Assembly (NCBI RefSeq): GCF_012927645.1
Contig: NZ_JABBMT010000007.1
Coordinates: 1 to 64,000, forward strand
DNA: 64,000 nt
Source of the DNA: Pseudoalteromonas arctica
GTDB taxonomy: Bacteria; Pseudomonadota; Gammaproteobacteria; Enterobacterales; Alteromonadaceae
Direction of reading: 5' to 3'
The translations under genes were made by a program, and so were the position numbers. Under the pieces are notes generated by a model. That model did no database searches. It saw only the letters and a list, made by a program, of their open reading frames with translations, and was not told where the DNA came from. Of the stretch, positions 18,900 through 28,100 are shown one piece after another. Every line of letters starts with the position of its first letter. Within the stretch, counting starts at the first letter, position 1.

Positions 18900-19576
18900 C
18901 GTATGTGCATCCTGTCGTTGATTAAGGTTACTTCGGTAATGTACCGCCCATTTAATTTTATACCCGGGCGTAGCTTTGGGATAGCGATTAGCTCGCCAGT
19001 GGTTGAGCTTTTAGCTGTTATTGTGTGCTCTGGAAAGTCGTTTATTGCTGCGAGCGGCCAGCGGGAGTCGTGCCAACTGCCGACAAATATTTTGCCGTCT
19101 GGGCGTTGTTGAAAAATAAAATCATTAATGCCCCATACTTTGCCTATTTGCCTTAGCGCCTCAATGCCTGTGCCGCTGTGATAAAACGCGGGTGTTATTT
19201 TATTTAAATATTCGGCGTTTTCTGGCGTTACGAACTCAACACCGAGTTTTGTTAGCTCATCAAGCACCGCTTTTATGGTTGGATGACGAACAGCCACCGG
19301 CGCGGGAAAACTTAACGCTCCTAGTAATTCACGGCATGTTAAATACCAGCGGCCATTGGCTTGGTGTTTTGACTCTATGACGCCAAGAAAATACGGGATC
19401 ATATTATCTAACGTGTAACCTAGGTGAAGCTCAACCAAGCCGCTTGGCTCTTGCTCTGCGACCACTTCAAATTTTGCGCGGCCTGTGCTGGCAATGTCTA
19501 GCTGTACGGTTTTGCTAACAATATTGGTTACTGTGTTGCCGCCAATCGTTAGCGTGTTAGAGAGGCGGGTGCTCAT
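18872..19576 (-). CDS. Baseplate hub / late control D-like protein
   Basis: The 234-residue protein shows the tail-hub pattern of gpD/gp27-like proteins: N-terminal beta-barrel (NTLTIGGNTVTNIVSKTVQLDI), YFLGVIESKHQANGRWYLTCRE and RQIGKVWGINDFIFQQRPDGKIFVGSW. It is shorter than P2 gpD (387). Overlaps with both neighbours (4 bp with the upstream gene, 28 with the spike gene) indicate one translation-coupled operon. It should sit under the tube and bind the spike. Confidence 0.65.
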   Translation of the reverse strand: MSTRLSNTLTIGGNTVTNIVSKTVQLDIASTGRAKFEVVAEQEPSGLVELHLGYTLDNMIPYFLGVIESKHQANGRWYLTCRELLGALSFPAPVAVRHPTIKAVLDELTKLGVEFVTPENAEYLNKITPAFYHSGTGIEALRQIGKVWGINDFIFQQRPDGKIFVGSWHDSRWPLAAINDFPEHTITAKSSTTGELIAIPKLRPGIKLNGRYITEVTLINDRMHIRWSNKPLNA

Positions 19577-20058
19577 GGCCCTTCGACCTCGTTGAATTTG
19601 TTTTGCACATCGTCGTTACTGGTTGTTGCTTGTGGCTCTGCGCTTTCGGTTGCTTGTTCGTCTAGCTGCTGTTGCTCGCGTTCTGAGACTGATTGCACCT
19701 CAACGAGCTTAAATGTTACTTGCCATGCGCGTTTTTCTTCAAGCTCGGTGGCTTTTACTTCACCATCAAACTTTGCTTTACGAATTTTATATGCCTCAGC
19801 TAATGCATTGGTAATTGTGTAAACAACACGGGCGCCGTTTTCGTCTAGCGCTTTTGATTTTGCGATAAGGGCTGCTAGCTCGCTTTCATCTAGCATGGGT
19901 ATTTTTGTTTTTACAGTTATTAAACCTGGCTTAACACCCTGATCACTACTCAACGCAAAGCTACCAAACCCCGACATGTCACCACCGGCGAGTTTTACCG
20001 ATGCATCAACACGGGTTTCAAACCCCGGTATGTTCCAGCCGCCGATTGCTAAGCTCAT
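19573..20058 (-). CDS. Phage baseplate-complex protein of unknown role
   Basis: The 161-residue protein begins LAIGGWNIPGFETRVDAS and has a beta-rich first half, a helical TNALAEAYKIRKAKFDG segment and an acidic Gln/Glu-rich tail (from about residue 128). Similar genes sit between hub and fibre genes in marine P2-like prophages, and the name is based on that context. It overlaps the upstream and downstream genes by 4 bp each. Confidence 0.6.
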   Translation of the reverse strand: MSLAIGGWNIPGFETRVDASVKLAGGDMSGFGSFALSSDQGVKPGLITVKTKIPMLDESELAALIAKSKALDENGARVVYTITNALAEAYKIRKAKFDGEVKATELEEKRAWQVTFKLVEVQSVSEREQQQLDEQATESAEPQATTSNDDVQNKFNEVEGP

Positions 20059-20684
20059 AACACCTCTTTAATTTGATTAAGTTCGCCCTGCTCGCCAATA
20101 AATAAACACATTGCCCAGTGGCTATGATCATTGCCTTTGTTAGCCACTGAGTCGGCTAGCTGCTTTGCTGTGCCAGCTGTAATTAATTGCACATCTACCC
20201 CGCTACTTTGAGCAGTGAATTGCGCTTGATTTAGTCGCTCGTCGCGGGCTGTTTTTAGCTCTGCTGTTTGGGTTAGTGCATCATCAATCGTGGTAATTAA
20301 TTGCTTGCCGCTGTTATTTACTGTTGCGAGTTCGTCAGCTATTAGCTGCTCGCGTAGAGGCAATAAATTCTGCAGGGTGTTTATTTGCCACTCTATGCTT
20401 TGGCCGCCATACGTTTCGAGCTGGGTTTGCTCTAATGTACTTTGGCTTTTGGCATACTGGGCGCAGGCGATAAACTCAGGGATTGGGCAGTATTCGTTTA
20501 TTGATTCCAACTTACTGGCTAGCGTTGCGGGATCGGTTGCACTCACCGATAACAATAAACCGCCATAGCTTGCTGGTTTATCTGTGCGCGAGTCATCTTT
20601 AATGGCAGACGCAAGCAACTGCGCGCCCACTTGCATTGAGCAAGGGGCGGCAGTTTGATGATAACAAAGCGCTAGGTTATGCAT
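20055..20684 (-). CDS. Hypothetical prophage tail-region protein
   Basis: The 209-residue protein has no motif I recognise. The centre and C-terminal half are helical with coiled-coil character (LATVNNSGKQLITTIDDALTQTAELKTARDERLNQ, residues about 122-157 in pieces). The ATG at 20684 overlaps the upstream gene's end by 8 bp. Position between the fibre-associated gene and baseplate genes suggests a tail or baseplate role. Confidence 0.6.
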   Translation of the reverse strand: MHNLALCYHQTAAPCSMQVGAQLLASAIKDDSRTDKPASYGGLLLSVSATDPATLASKLESINEYCPIPEFIACAQYAKSQSTLEQTQLETYGGQSIEWQINTLQNLLPLREQLIADELATVNNSGKQLITTIDDALTQTAELKTARDERLNQAQFTAQSSGVDVQLITAGTAKQLADSVANKGNDHSHWAMCLFIGEQGELNQIKEVL

Positions 20685-20952
20685 TTTCAGAAAGTGGGTA
20701 GCGAGCTTTAATTTCTGCTACTTTGTCTTGCCACTTTTGATGTGACTCAGGTGTGCCGTCGTATTGCGATTCCATAAATAATGGGTCTGACTCGGCTTTG
20801 TAAGCCGCTTGACGCTTTTCAACATTTTGGCTTAGCTCAAACTGCTGCTGATTTAATACTGAGTCAATTTGTTCTTGGTCCATGCCTAAGTTTTGCATGT
20901 ACTCAGCGCTTGTATTGCTATGGCTTGCGCCTTTGTAAATATATGTAAACAT
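20677..20952 (-). CDS. Hypothetical small protein downstream of the tail fibre
   Basis: The 91-residue protein is polar and helical (YMQNLGMDQEQIDSVLNQQQ) with a Lys-rich C-terminus. It directly follows the fibre gene, in the slot often taken by fibre chaperones or, in diversity-generating cassettes, by an accessory protein. It does not resemble the known Avd four-helix protein in length or basic charge. Function unknown. Confidence 0.6.
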   Translation of the reverse strand: MFTYIYKGASHSNTSAEYMQNLGMDQEQIDSVLNQQQFELSQNVEKRQAAYKAESDPLFMESQYDGTPESHQKWQDKVAEIKARYPLSENA

Positions 20953-20978
20953 AGTTTTACCTTTTAAATTATTGGTAA

Positions 20979-20997
20979 GCGCGATATAAAATCGCGC
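20979..20997. other. Hairpin just downstream of the fibre variable region
   Basis: GCGCGAT and ATCGCGC form a perfect GC-rich 7-bp stem around ATAAA, 29 bp after the fibre stop codon. A short cruciform of this kind follows the variable repeat in diversity-generating retroelements and helps target selection; it could also be a simple attenuator. Confidence 0.6.
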
Positions 20998-21025
20998 CTA
21001 CGCGGGTTCAAATTTCAATAACCAA

Positions 21026-22279
21026 TTACGCAAAGAAAGCGGGACGAAAACCGAGATCACTGGGCGTACTCGAACGGCCACTGCGGAGGTTGAGCGCGCC
21101 CAAGCCAGCGAGCGAGCCACCGTACCAGTTGCCGCCACGTCGCGGGAAGCGATTGCCATAATTTCGGCAGTAGATTGCACCCGACACAGTGGTTGTTGAT
21201 TCGGATTCAATTAGCAAACGGCGCAATATCTCAACCTTTTGATACGTTTCTGATTTTGTAATTGCTGCAAAGTGACTGTTTGTTAAATATGGGTTGTCGT
21301 TACTATCTTCGCCGATTGGGCCGTTACGGTTTGTAATTGCGCTGTTAAGTACTGGAGATCCAGCACTGTCGGTGCCTTCTGTGTTTGCGACTGGTGAATC
21401 AAAATAAGCTGAATGCTTGATCCAGTTTTCCTCTACGATTTCTGGGTTGTTATCTAGCGTAGTGATTACTTGGCCTTCGCTAAGCATCATTTGGTCTAGC
21501 CACTCCCACACGTTGCCAACAAGATCTTGAATGCCCCATTCTGTGTGGTCGTGCGACCATGTTGCAGGGCCTTTACCGGTGTCGGTTCTTGCAAGCCCTG
21601 ACGCATCTCCCGGTATGCCATTATCGCTACTACGGGCTGTTTCTAATTTGTTTTCGTGGCTGCGGGCATAGTTTGTATTGCCGCGTGGTACGGTGTCATT
21701 GGCTAGTGACCATAGCGCTATTGCAGCCCACTCGTGAATGCTCATCATGTGCCAGCCTGCGCCCTTCTTGTTACACAGCGCTTTTGCTACATCGTAATCA
21801 ACTGATGTACGTGGCTGCACACCACCAATTACCGAACAGCCGCCATTAGCGCCTGATGATGCTAGGTATTTTGCAATGAGTACCTCACCCATTTGCTCGC
21901 CGTTACGCTGGAACATGGTTGGTGTACCTGTGCCTAGCATTAAGTCAACGCCAAGGCGATCAAGAATTGCTTGGTTGATGTCTTCGTAATTAAAACGCTG
22001 GACGCGCACCATGACATTTGGGTTGCCTTGCTCGTCGATTACTACAGTATTACGGCCACCTGACGCGTCTTCGATTGCTTTGCGGTAGCCGTCTGATGCA
22101 ACGATTGCGAGTTGCGCTGAGTTTGCTGCGACTTGCTGATCAAGTGCGGCTTTTTTACTGTTGTAGTCGCTGGCTAGCGCAGCTGTTTTTGAGTCTATCT
22201 CGGCTGCTTTGTTTTCTACCGCTGTAACCACACGGTCTGCCGCTGTTACGATTTCGTTGATTTGTTCAATGCTCATCAT
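21026..22279 (-). CDS. Tail fibre/receptor-binding protein with C-type-lectin (FGE-like) C-terminus
   Basis: The 417-residue protein starts with a coiled-coil region (about 1-60, ENKAAEIDSKTAALASDYNS), then a middle part, and from about residue 170 an FGE-sulfatase/C-type-lectin fold (MMSIHEWAAIALW, DLVGNVWEWLDQM, RRGGNWYGGSLAGLGALNL, ending GFRPAF). This is the architecture of tropism-determining proteins such as Mtd. Its last 38 codons look like a retroelement-diversified region (separate entry). The ATG overlaps the stop of the tail-collar gene. It should recognise the host surface. No reverse transcriptase gene is present nearby. Confidence 0.8.
   Translation of the reverse strand: MMSIEQINEIVTAADRVVTAVENKAAEIDSKTAALASDYNSKKAALDQQVAANSAQLAIVASDGYRKAIEDASGGRNTVVIDEQGNPNVMVRVQRFNYEDINQAILDRLGVDLMLGTGTPTMFQRNGEQMGEVLIAKYLASSGANGGCSVIGGVQPRTSVDYDVAKALCNKKGAGWHMMSIHEWAAIALWSLANDTVPRGNTNYARSHENKLETARSSDNGIPGDASGLARTDTGKGPATWSHDHTEWGIQDLVGNVWEWLDQMMLSEGQVITTLDNNPEIVEENWIKHSAYFDSPVANTEGTDSAGSPVLNSAITNRNGPIGEDSNDNPYLTNSHFAAITKSETYQKVEILRRLLIESESTTTVSGAIYCRNYGNRFPRRGGNWYGGSLAGLGALNLRSGRSSTPSDLGFRPAFFA
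21029..21142 (-). other. Putative DGR variable repeat (VR) in the fibre gene
   Basis: The codons between the conserved GGNW and GFRP blocks that differ from a typical template (Y, G, L, R, S, S, P, S, D) all end in C or T: tac, ggt, ctc, cgc, agt, agt, ccc, agt, gat. This is what adenine-specific mutagenesis of AAY template codons leaves behind. The segment ends at the stop codon and is followed by a hairpin. Template and reverse transcriptase are not visible in the window, so present activity is unproven. Confidence 0.6.
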
Positions 22280-22851
22280 AGTTCCTTAGTAAATACTGTA
22301 AAATCTGACATTAAGAAAAAGTTACGCAACGTGCGGTACATGTTGTTTACCTGCGCAGTTGCTGTTGTTAGTGATAGCGCGTTTAGTGCATCAATTTGCG
22401 GGCTGTAATCAAACATCCATGATTGCGCAGGGATGGTAATGCGAGCCAGTGCCGCCGCTGCTGCAAACTTAAGCACAAACGATCGGTTGTGTACGTTATT
22501 TACACCTTGGCGTTTGCGCTGTAATGGCAAGTAATCGACGGCTAATAATGTGCCGTCTTTTGTTACTAGGCCTATCCAGTTGTAGTCAAAGTCGCCGATG
22601 TCTTGCTCTAGCACTACAGCCCATGCAACGGTGTTTGCGTCAACATAGCCAGACACATCAATATTGCGACGATGCGTTATTCTTAACGAGCTCGGCATTT
22701 GCTCATTTGGGTTGCGCTCAGCGTGCTCGTTTAGGTTTGGTATGTTTGCTAATACCAGCTCTTTTACATCGAGCCCTTTGTTTTCTAGCGCGCGTGTGGT
22801 GATGTAGTTTTTACCGGCGTTGGTCATAATGCCGGTGATGGCTTCGCTCAT
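22276..22851 (-). CDS. Phage tail-collar fibre N-terminal protein (DUF3751-like)
   Basis: The 191-residue protein starts SEAITGIMTNAGKNYITTRAL, the signature of the tail-collar fibre N-terminal domain that anchors fibres to the baseplate. DFDYNWIGLVTKDGTLLAV is the second conserved block. P2 gpH is much longer because it carries its own tip; here the tip seems to be the next gene. Overlaps by 4 bp on both sides mark tight coupling. Confidence 0.8.
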   Translation of the reverse strand: MSEAITGIMTNAGKNYITTRALENKGLDVKELVLANIPNLNEHAERNPNEQMPSSLRITHRRNIDVSGYVDANTVAWAVVLEQDIGDFDYNWIGLVTKDGTLLAVDYLPLQRKRQGVNNVHNRSFVLKFAAAAALARITIPAQSWMFDYSPQIDALNALSLTTATAQVNNMYRTLRNFFLMSDFTVFTKEL

Positions 22852-23651
22852 AGTATCTCCTTGGCGATACTGACACCGCCCTCTTTACTTAAAAATCCAT
22901 AGTGGTGATGTGCCGCAATAACATGCTGTACATCGGTGTTTATTGCTTGATGTGCGGTGTTACTCACTAAGTTATCGAGCCCTAAAAATTGATATAGCAA
23001 CTCAGTAGGCAGTGTGTGCTTTACGTTGTGCGTTATTGCATGCAGTGGCGCGTGGCTACTTTCATTTTGCAAGTCAATAAAACCATGGCTGTATTGCTGC
23101 GCGGCTTTATTTTGTGCGGCTAAATGCAGTGGGTGATCAATGTGGCAGCTATCCCATTGCACATGCGTTAGCCCCAAGCTTAGCGATACATCAGCTTTGT
23201 TATGCACGGTTAATTCATAACGGCGGCATGTACGGCCGTAGAGCTGTATTAGCTCTGGGATTAAATTGCTATTGCCTGCGAGTGTTGAGTCGGTCATATC
23301 AATGGCGATAATGTCCCAGTCTCGTCCGCTTATGCGTTCACGCACGTTAAGTACTTCTAACCCAAGGCGCTCAAAAATACTTTTAACTGAGGCAATTTCA
23401 CCGGCATCTATTGTATTTACCAATGCATGCTGCACGCGCTTGCGGTATAGCTCGATTGGTTCGTCATCTAAGCGGTTTGTTAAACGCTCCCACGCTAAAA
23501 AACCTAATACGGGCTCTTCGTTTTTCGATTCGTCTTTTTGGTTTACAGCCCACATAACGTAGTCACGTGATTGCTCCCAGTAACCGGTTGCCGCTTTTAC
23601 GAGTTTTTCGGCGTAGCCTTTGTTTAACCAGGTGGCGATTTCATTAGCCAT
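22848..23651 (-). CDS. Phage tail protein I-like (baseplate)
   Basis: From the ATG at 23651 (AGGTGG five bases upstream) the product is 267 residues; the frame extends four codons further without a better ribosome site. It sits between baseplate J and the collar fibre, the gpI position of P2. LAWERLTNRLDDEPIELYRKRVQHA and ERISGRDWDIIAIDMTDST fit the family loosely. The C-terminal third is His-rich (HVIAAHHHYGFLSKEGG). gpI joins baseplate wedges to fibres. Confidence 0.7.
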   Translation of the reverse strand: MANEIATWLNKGYAEKLVKAATGYWEQSRDYVMWAVNQKDESKNEEPVLGFLAWERLTNRLDDEPIELYRKRVQHALVNTIDAGEIASVKSIFERLGLEVLNVRERISGRDWDIIAIDMTDSTLAGNSNLIPELIQLYGRTCRRYELTVHNKADVSLSLGLTHVQWDSCHIDHPLHLAAQNKAAQQYSHGFIDLQNESSHAPLHAITHNVKHTLPTELLYQFLGLDNLVSNTAHQAINTDVQHVIAAHHHYGFLSKEGGVSIAKEIL

Positions 23652-24792
23652 TTGCCACCTCATTAACGGTTAATGATGTAAGTACCGGCAGCCAGTTCGC
23701 GGCGGTTATGTCGTCAATATCAAATTTAATTGATTTAAGCTCGCTAAATTGCTCGTGGCATTCTGCTATTAATTGGCTAATGCTGAACACCGTTTGATGC
23801 GCTACGCGTGTGGGTGCATACGCTGCGTTTTGCCTGAATGCGGCTTGTATAAATGTTGTTAGCTCGCTTTGAATACTGTCGCTTTGTGGGTGTAATTTAT
23901 AGGTAGCGGTAACATTAAAGCCAGTGTTTGCCATGGCGTAAACCATAAAGTCGTCACCTAAACCATGGTGGCCAGCACTGCGAATATGCTGGTTAATCGC
24001 GCTCAATAGTGCTGTTGGCACGGGACCCACATCTAAATAAATATAGGCATTGGCAGTACCTGGCCCGCGTGGTGCATCATTTTGTATTTCTATGTTGTCT
24101 ATTGGTACTGCAAAGCTGGCAATAATTTGTTTATACACGGCGTTAATATGCCAGCGCGCAGCGGTGCCAAACACGTTACGGATGCGCAGGCGGTAATGCT
24201 CGGTGCTTTCATCGTCGGAACCTGGCTTAATTAACCAATCATCGTTGTTGGTTACTGTGATCCCGTCTTGTTGTTCTGTAAAGTAGCGATAAGCATGAGC
24301 GGGTAAGTTAAACGCAACGCCTGTTTCTGTAGCTTCAGCTTGCGCATACGCAGTGCTTTGGCCGTCGCTAAAATAAACATCTTGCAACAATATGAGTGTG
24401 TACGTTTTATCCCCTAGCACATCAGTCACAACTTGTGTGCCGGCAACAACCGAGCTTTCACCTTCGGTATTGAGTCTCGTAAACGTGAGTATGCCTTGTG
24501 CTTTTACACCGGCTTGAATAAATACATTACGCCCAGGGCCGTGACGCTCAATGAGTGCAGTTCGGCTGGCAGTCATAATAAATAAGTCAGGCATTAGCTG
24601 CGTCGCTATCCAGTTAAATAGCTGTACAACGGGCTTAGTGATCAGCGCTTCAACGGTTCGCCAGAACGGGCCAAACGGTGAGTTGTTAGCAACTTGGATA
24701 TTTTGCTCTTTCAGCTGTGCTTGCCACTGCATTTGCGCCGTTTGCTCGTCCATTGGCAAGCCTGCTTTTTGCATTAAGGTTTTAAATTCCAC
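23644..24792 (-). CDS. Baseplate J/gp47-like wedge protein
   Basis: The 382-residue protein has the Baseplate_J pattern: FIMTASRTALIERHGPGRNVFIQAG near 70, AEATETGVAFNLPAHAYRYF near 150, and the conserved DDESTEHYRLRIRNVFGTA segment near 191-208. P2 gpJ has 302 residues. It forms part of the wedge that triggers sheath contraction. It overlaps the downstream gene's start by 8 bp and the upstream gene's end by 11 bp. Confidence 0.88.
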   Translation of the reverse strand: MEFKTLMQKAGLPMDEQTAQMQWQAQLKEQNIQVANNSPFGPFWRTVEALITKPVVQLFNWIATQLMPDLFIMTASRTALIERHGPGRNVFIQAGVKAQGILTFTRLNTEGESSVVAGTQVVTDVLGDKTYTLILLQDVYFSDGQSTAYAQAEATETGVAFNLPAHAYRYFTEQQDGITVTNNDDWLIKPGSDDESTEHYRLRIRNVFGTAARWHINAVYKQIIASFAVPIDNIEIQNDAPRGPGTANAYIYLDVGPVPTALLSAINQHIRSAGHHGLGDDFMVYAMANTGFNVTATYKLHPQSDSIQSELTTFIQAAFRQNAAYAPTRVAHQTVFSISQLIAECHEQFSELKSIKFDIDDITAANWLPVLTSLTVNEVANG

Positions 24793-25111
24793 TTTGTAGG
24801 CCTCCGTATTGGCGCGTTTGCGCGGTGATGCTTAATGTACCGTCGTCATTTCTGTACACTTTTATAGTGCCTGGCTTAATGCGATTGTCTTGCTCTGTGA
24901 GTAATTCAAGCTCAGTTAAAATAGGTGCTATACCGTTTTTATTACGCAGGCCAACAAGCTTAGTTAATAGCCCGCTTTCTAAAATTCGGTGCTTAATATC
25001 CTGCGCGATAACATCAGCCTTTTTTAATGTGCTTGGGCTTAACGAGTCGTTGAGTACAAAGTCGTTATCTTGTATTTCTAAATCTATATGCAGCGATATA
25101 TCAAAATTCAT
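24782..25111 (-). CDS. DUF2590 family phage protein (gp25/gpW-like position)
   Basis: The 109-residue protein starts NFDISLHIDLEIQDNDFVLND and contains VIAQDIKHRILESGLLTKLVGLRN, as in DUF2590 proteins next to baseplate J. In P2 this slot is gpW, a gp25-like wedge protein; the length fits. Its start overlaps the last base of the tape-measure stop (position 25111), so it is translationally coupled. Confidence 0.75.
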   Translation of the reverse strand: MNFDISLHIDLEIQDNDFVLNDSLSPSTLKKADVIAQDIKHRILESGLLTKLVGLRNKNGIAPILTELELLTEQDNRIKPGTIKVYRNDDGTLSITAQTRQYGGLQSGI

Positions 25112-28100
25112 TAGCCGGCTAACTCCATCATTTGTTCAAAGCTTTGCGCTACGTCATCTGACTTAATCGTTAAGCTGTCAATGTGCACACTTTTACGATT
25201 GTCGCTGTCGCTAGAACTGCTGTTATCTGTATTGCTCGTTAGGTTTTGTAAAAACGCAGACTTTTGCACTTTGGCTTTATAGCTATTGCTTTGCTGTTGT
25301 TGCTCAGTACTTAGTTGATCCACTTTGTACGCACCGGCATTGGCTACGTTGGTAATTGCCTGATCTGTTTTAGCCGTTGGCAACGGCTGTAAAGGTGAAA
25401 CCGTTTGGTTAACGCCTGATAGCTGTACTTGTGTGCTACTAAATACGGGCAAATTGGCCGCGTTAGTAAAATTGTTAGCTGTGCTGTTAACGGTATTTTG
25501 TAGCGCTGATTGTGGGGCGAACGGTGTTGATTGTTCGCTATGTCCAACATAGTTATTTGTGGCTGTGCGCGATGCGGTTTTGTTAACCGCATTAGCTGTT
25601 ATGTCATTTGCTGCAGCATAGCTATTGGTAGCTTGGTTTGTTGGCGCTAGTGTGTAGTTCATTTTATTGACGGCGCTATTACCCTGTAACCCTAAGGCCG
25701 AATTAATGACACTGCTGTTTTCTGTGTTGGTAATTGCCTGATCTGTTTTAGTCGTTGGCAACGGCTGTAAAGGCGAATTAGCCGCATTAGTAAAACTGTT
25801 GGCTGTGCTGTTTTGGAATGCTGAGTTAATAGCACTGTTATTTATGTTGGCCGTTGTTGCACTAGTTGAGTTTGCACCACCGCTAGCATTTGTGGTTACT
25901 GCGTTATTTTTAACGCTTGGGAATGCGTTATTTATTAACGTTTGGCTACGTGCTTGCGCCTGTAAATTTAACGGTGCGGTGGTGTCGGTTGGTACAGCTG
26001 GCAAGCGCTGAATAGTAAATTTAAAGGCATCGTTTGCGGCTTCACGCTCGGTCATTGCTTTTGGTTGAGCTGAATAAACAGGATCGTTTGCTGCTTGGTT
26101 TGCCGCTGCCACCACGCGCACATTTTCAGTTTCTGTAAGAGTTGTAACTTTAGGCGCTGCATAATTTACAGGGCTATTTGGCGCTATGTATTGCGGGCTG
26201 GCTTGCTCGGCTGGCGCGTTTGCCTTGCTGATCACGCGCACATTTTCAGTTTCTGTAAGCGTTGCAACTTTAGGTGCTGCATAATTTACAGGGCTATTTG
26301 GTGCTATGTATTGCGAGCTGGCTTGCTCGGCTGGCGCGTTTGCCTTGCTGATCACGCCTTGGCCGTAGTCGCGGCTGTATGCTTGATCTGCGTTTTGCAT
26401 ACCCATTGTTTTTGGTTGCGCGGCTTGCGTTACTTTTGTTGCTTTTATTTCTGTTTCATCATCACCAAAACCAAAGAAGCCTTTTATTGAATCGGCAATA
26501 CCTTTTAAACCACCTACCTTTTCACTTAACCAGTCGAACGCTTTGCCGTAGCCTTTCATCATCATACCCATTGGCGAGTAACCAAATACGGTTTTAATAA
26601 AGTCAAAAAAACTGCTAAGTGGTGTTTTAACCGCGCTCCACATATCGCTAATCGCGCTCGCTATCCACGTGATGCCATTAACAAGCTTAGTTATAAACCA
26701 AATAACTGCTTTGATTGGAAACAGTATTAAGTTTAATGCGGCGCCAAACACTAATCCGAAAACTTCACCGGCAGATGTAACACCCTCTAATGCCTGACTT
26801 GATTGCTCTACTGGTGTAAATAAAGATGCAAACCAACTGAACACGCTTTTAACTGCGTTAATAATAGGTGAAAATGCTGCACCTAGCTCGCTAAACACCT
26901 CAATGACTGGTGAAAAACTGTGTACAAAACCATCCCAAAAACCACTCATAAAGGCCTTGATGGGTTGCCAAAATTTATAGATAAGTGCGGCAAGCAAAAC
27001 CACTAAGCCAATTATTATTCCAATCGGGTTGGCAAGTAGTGCAACGTTTAAAAAATGCATTATTCGGGTGACGTTAAATAGCCCCATAGCGAACTTACTT
27101 ATACTCGCAACCGCTCCTTTTGCGTAAGCGCCAATTGCAGGAATATAGCCACCAGTAAAGGCAGCTGTGGTATTAAACCTGCTTTGCGCTAACGTTGCTC
27201 GCGCCATGACAGCCGTATAAATTTTATTAGCAAGTGTTGCCCCTTGGGTTGCTTTAGTGGTTGTGTTGAGTGATAAAAATAGCGCTGTGTTCGCTTTTGT
27301 ATAAAGCCCCGTTGCGTATTTTAGCCCACCTAAAACAGGCGCTAATGTAAGACCTGAAAATTTAAGTAACCCCATAGAAAAGTTTAACAACCCAAATACC
27401 GTGACCACCCCCACTACACCAACAATTAAGGTTGCAAGGGCGCTGGATAAAACTGGGAATCTCTCAGTCAGTGACACAATGCCCGCAAAGCCGGCGGCGA
27501 GCATTTCAACGAACGGCTCAACCACAGGCAATAAGCGGTTACCCATTGCGGTGGCCGCAGCATTAAATGAACCGCCTAAACGATCCCATGGGCTGGCAAT
27601 GATGTTTGCCATTTCCAAGGCTTTGGAGTTATCTTGCACGTTTTCAAAAACGGTGATGCCGTCTTTTAATTTGTCTACTTTAGTGCTGAGTACATCAACG
27701 GCTTTTGCACCTTGTTTACCAAATATTTGAGTCAGTACATCGCCACGCGCTACAGAACCCAGTGAGGATAAGCGGTTATTAATACGCCCTAGCACCACAT
27801 CAATCGCGAGCATGTCGCCGTTATCAGCGGTTAATTTTATGCCTAATGCATCTTGCGCTTTACCAATCCCTTGTAATAATGAAGCCGCTTGTGTACCAGC
27901 CACTGATCCTGATTTAGCAACCAGTTGCAGTTCGCCCACTAACGCGAATTGTTGAGCCGAGCTTAAGCCAATGTTTGTCGCGGTCGCCCCAAGGTTTGAA
28001 AACGCGGCTTGCATTTCTGCACCGGTGGTTTTGTATAGCTGTACGGCGGTGGCGGTTTGCCCTGCTATTTGGTTTACCCAATTCGCTTTGCCCATCTTAT

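Noticed and set aside
20998..21210. Minus-strand frame over the fibre variable region
   Set aside because: Alternate frame of the fibre gene; not an accessory protein.
19000..23700. Reverse transcriptase or Avd gene expected next to a diversified fibre
   Set aside because: No frame in this stretch carries RT motifs (such as YxDD) and none is found elsewhere in the window.
26095..26490. Plus-strand frame with repeated Cys/His-rich units
   Set aside because: It is the antisense of the tape-measure tandem duplication; the repeat is explained by that gene.
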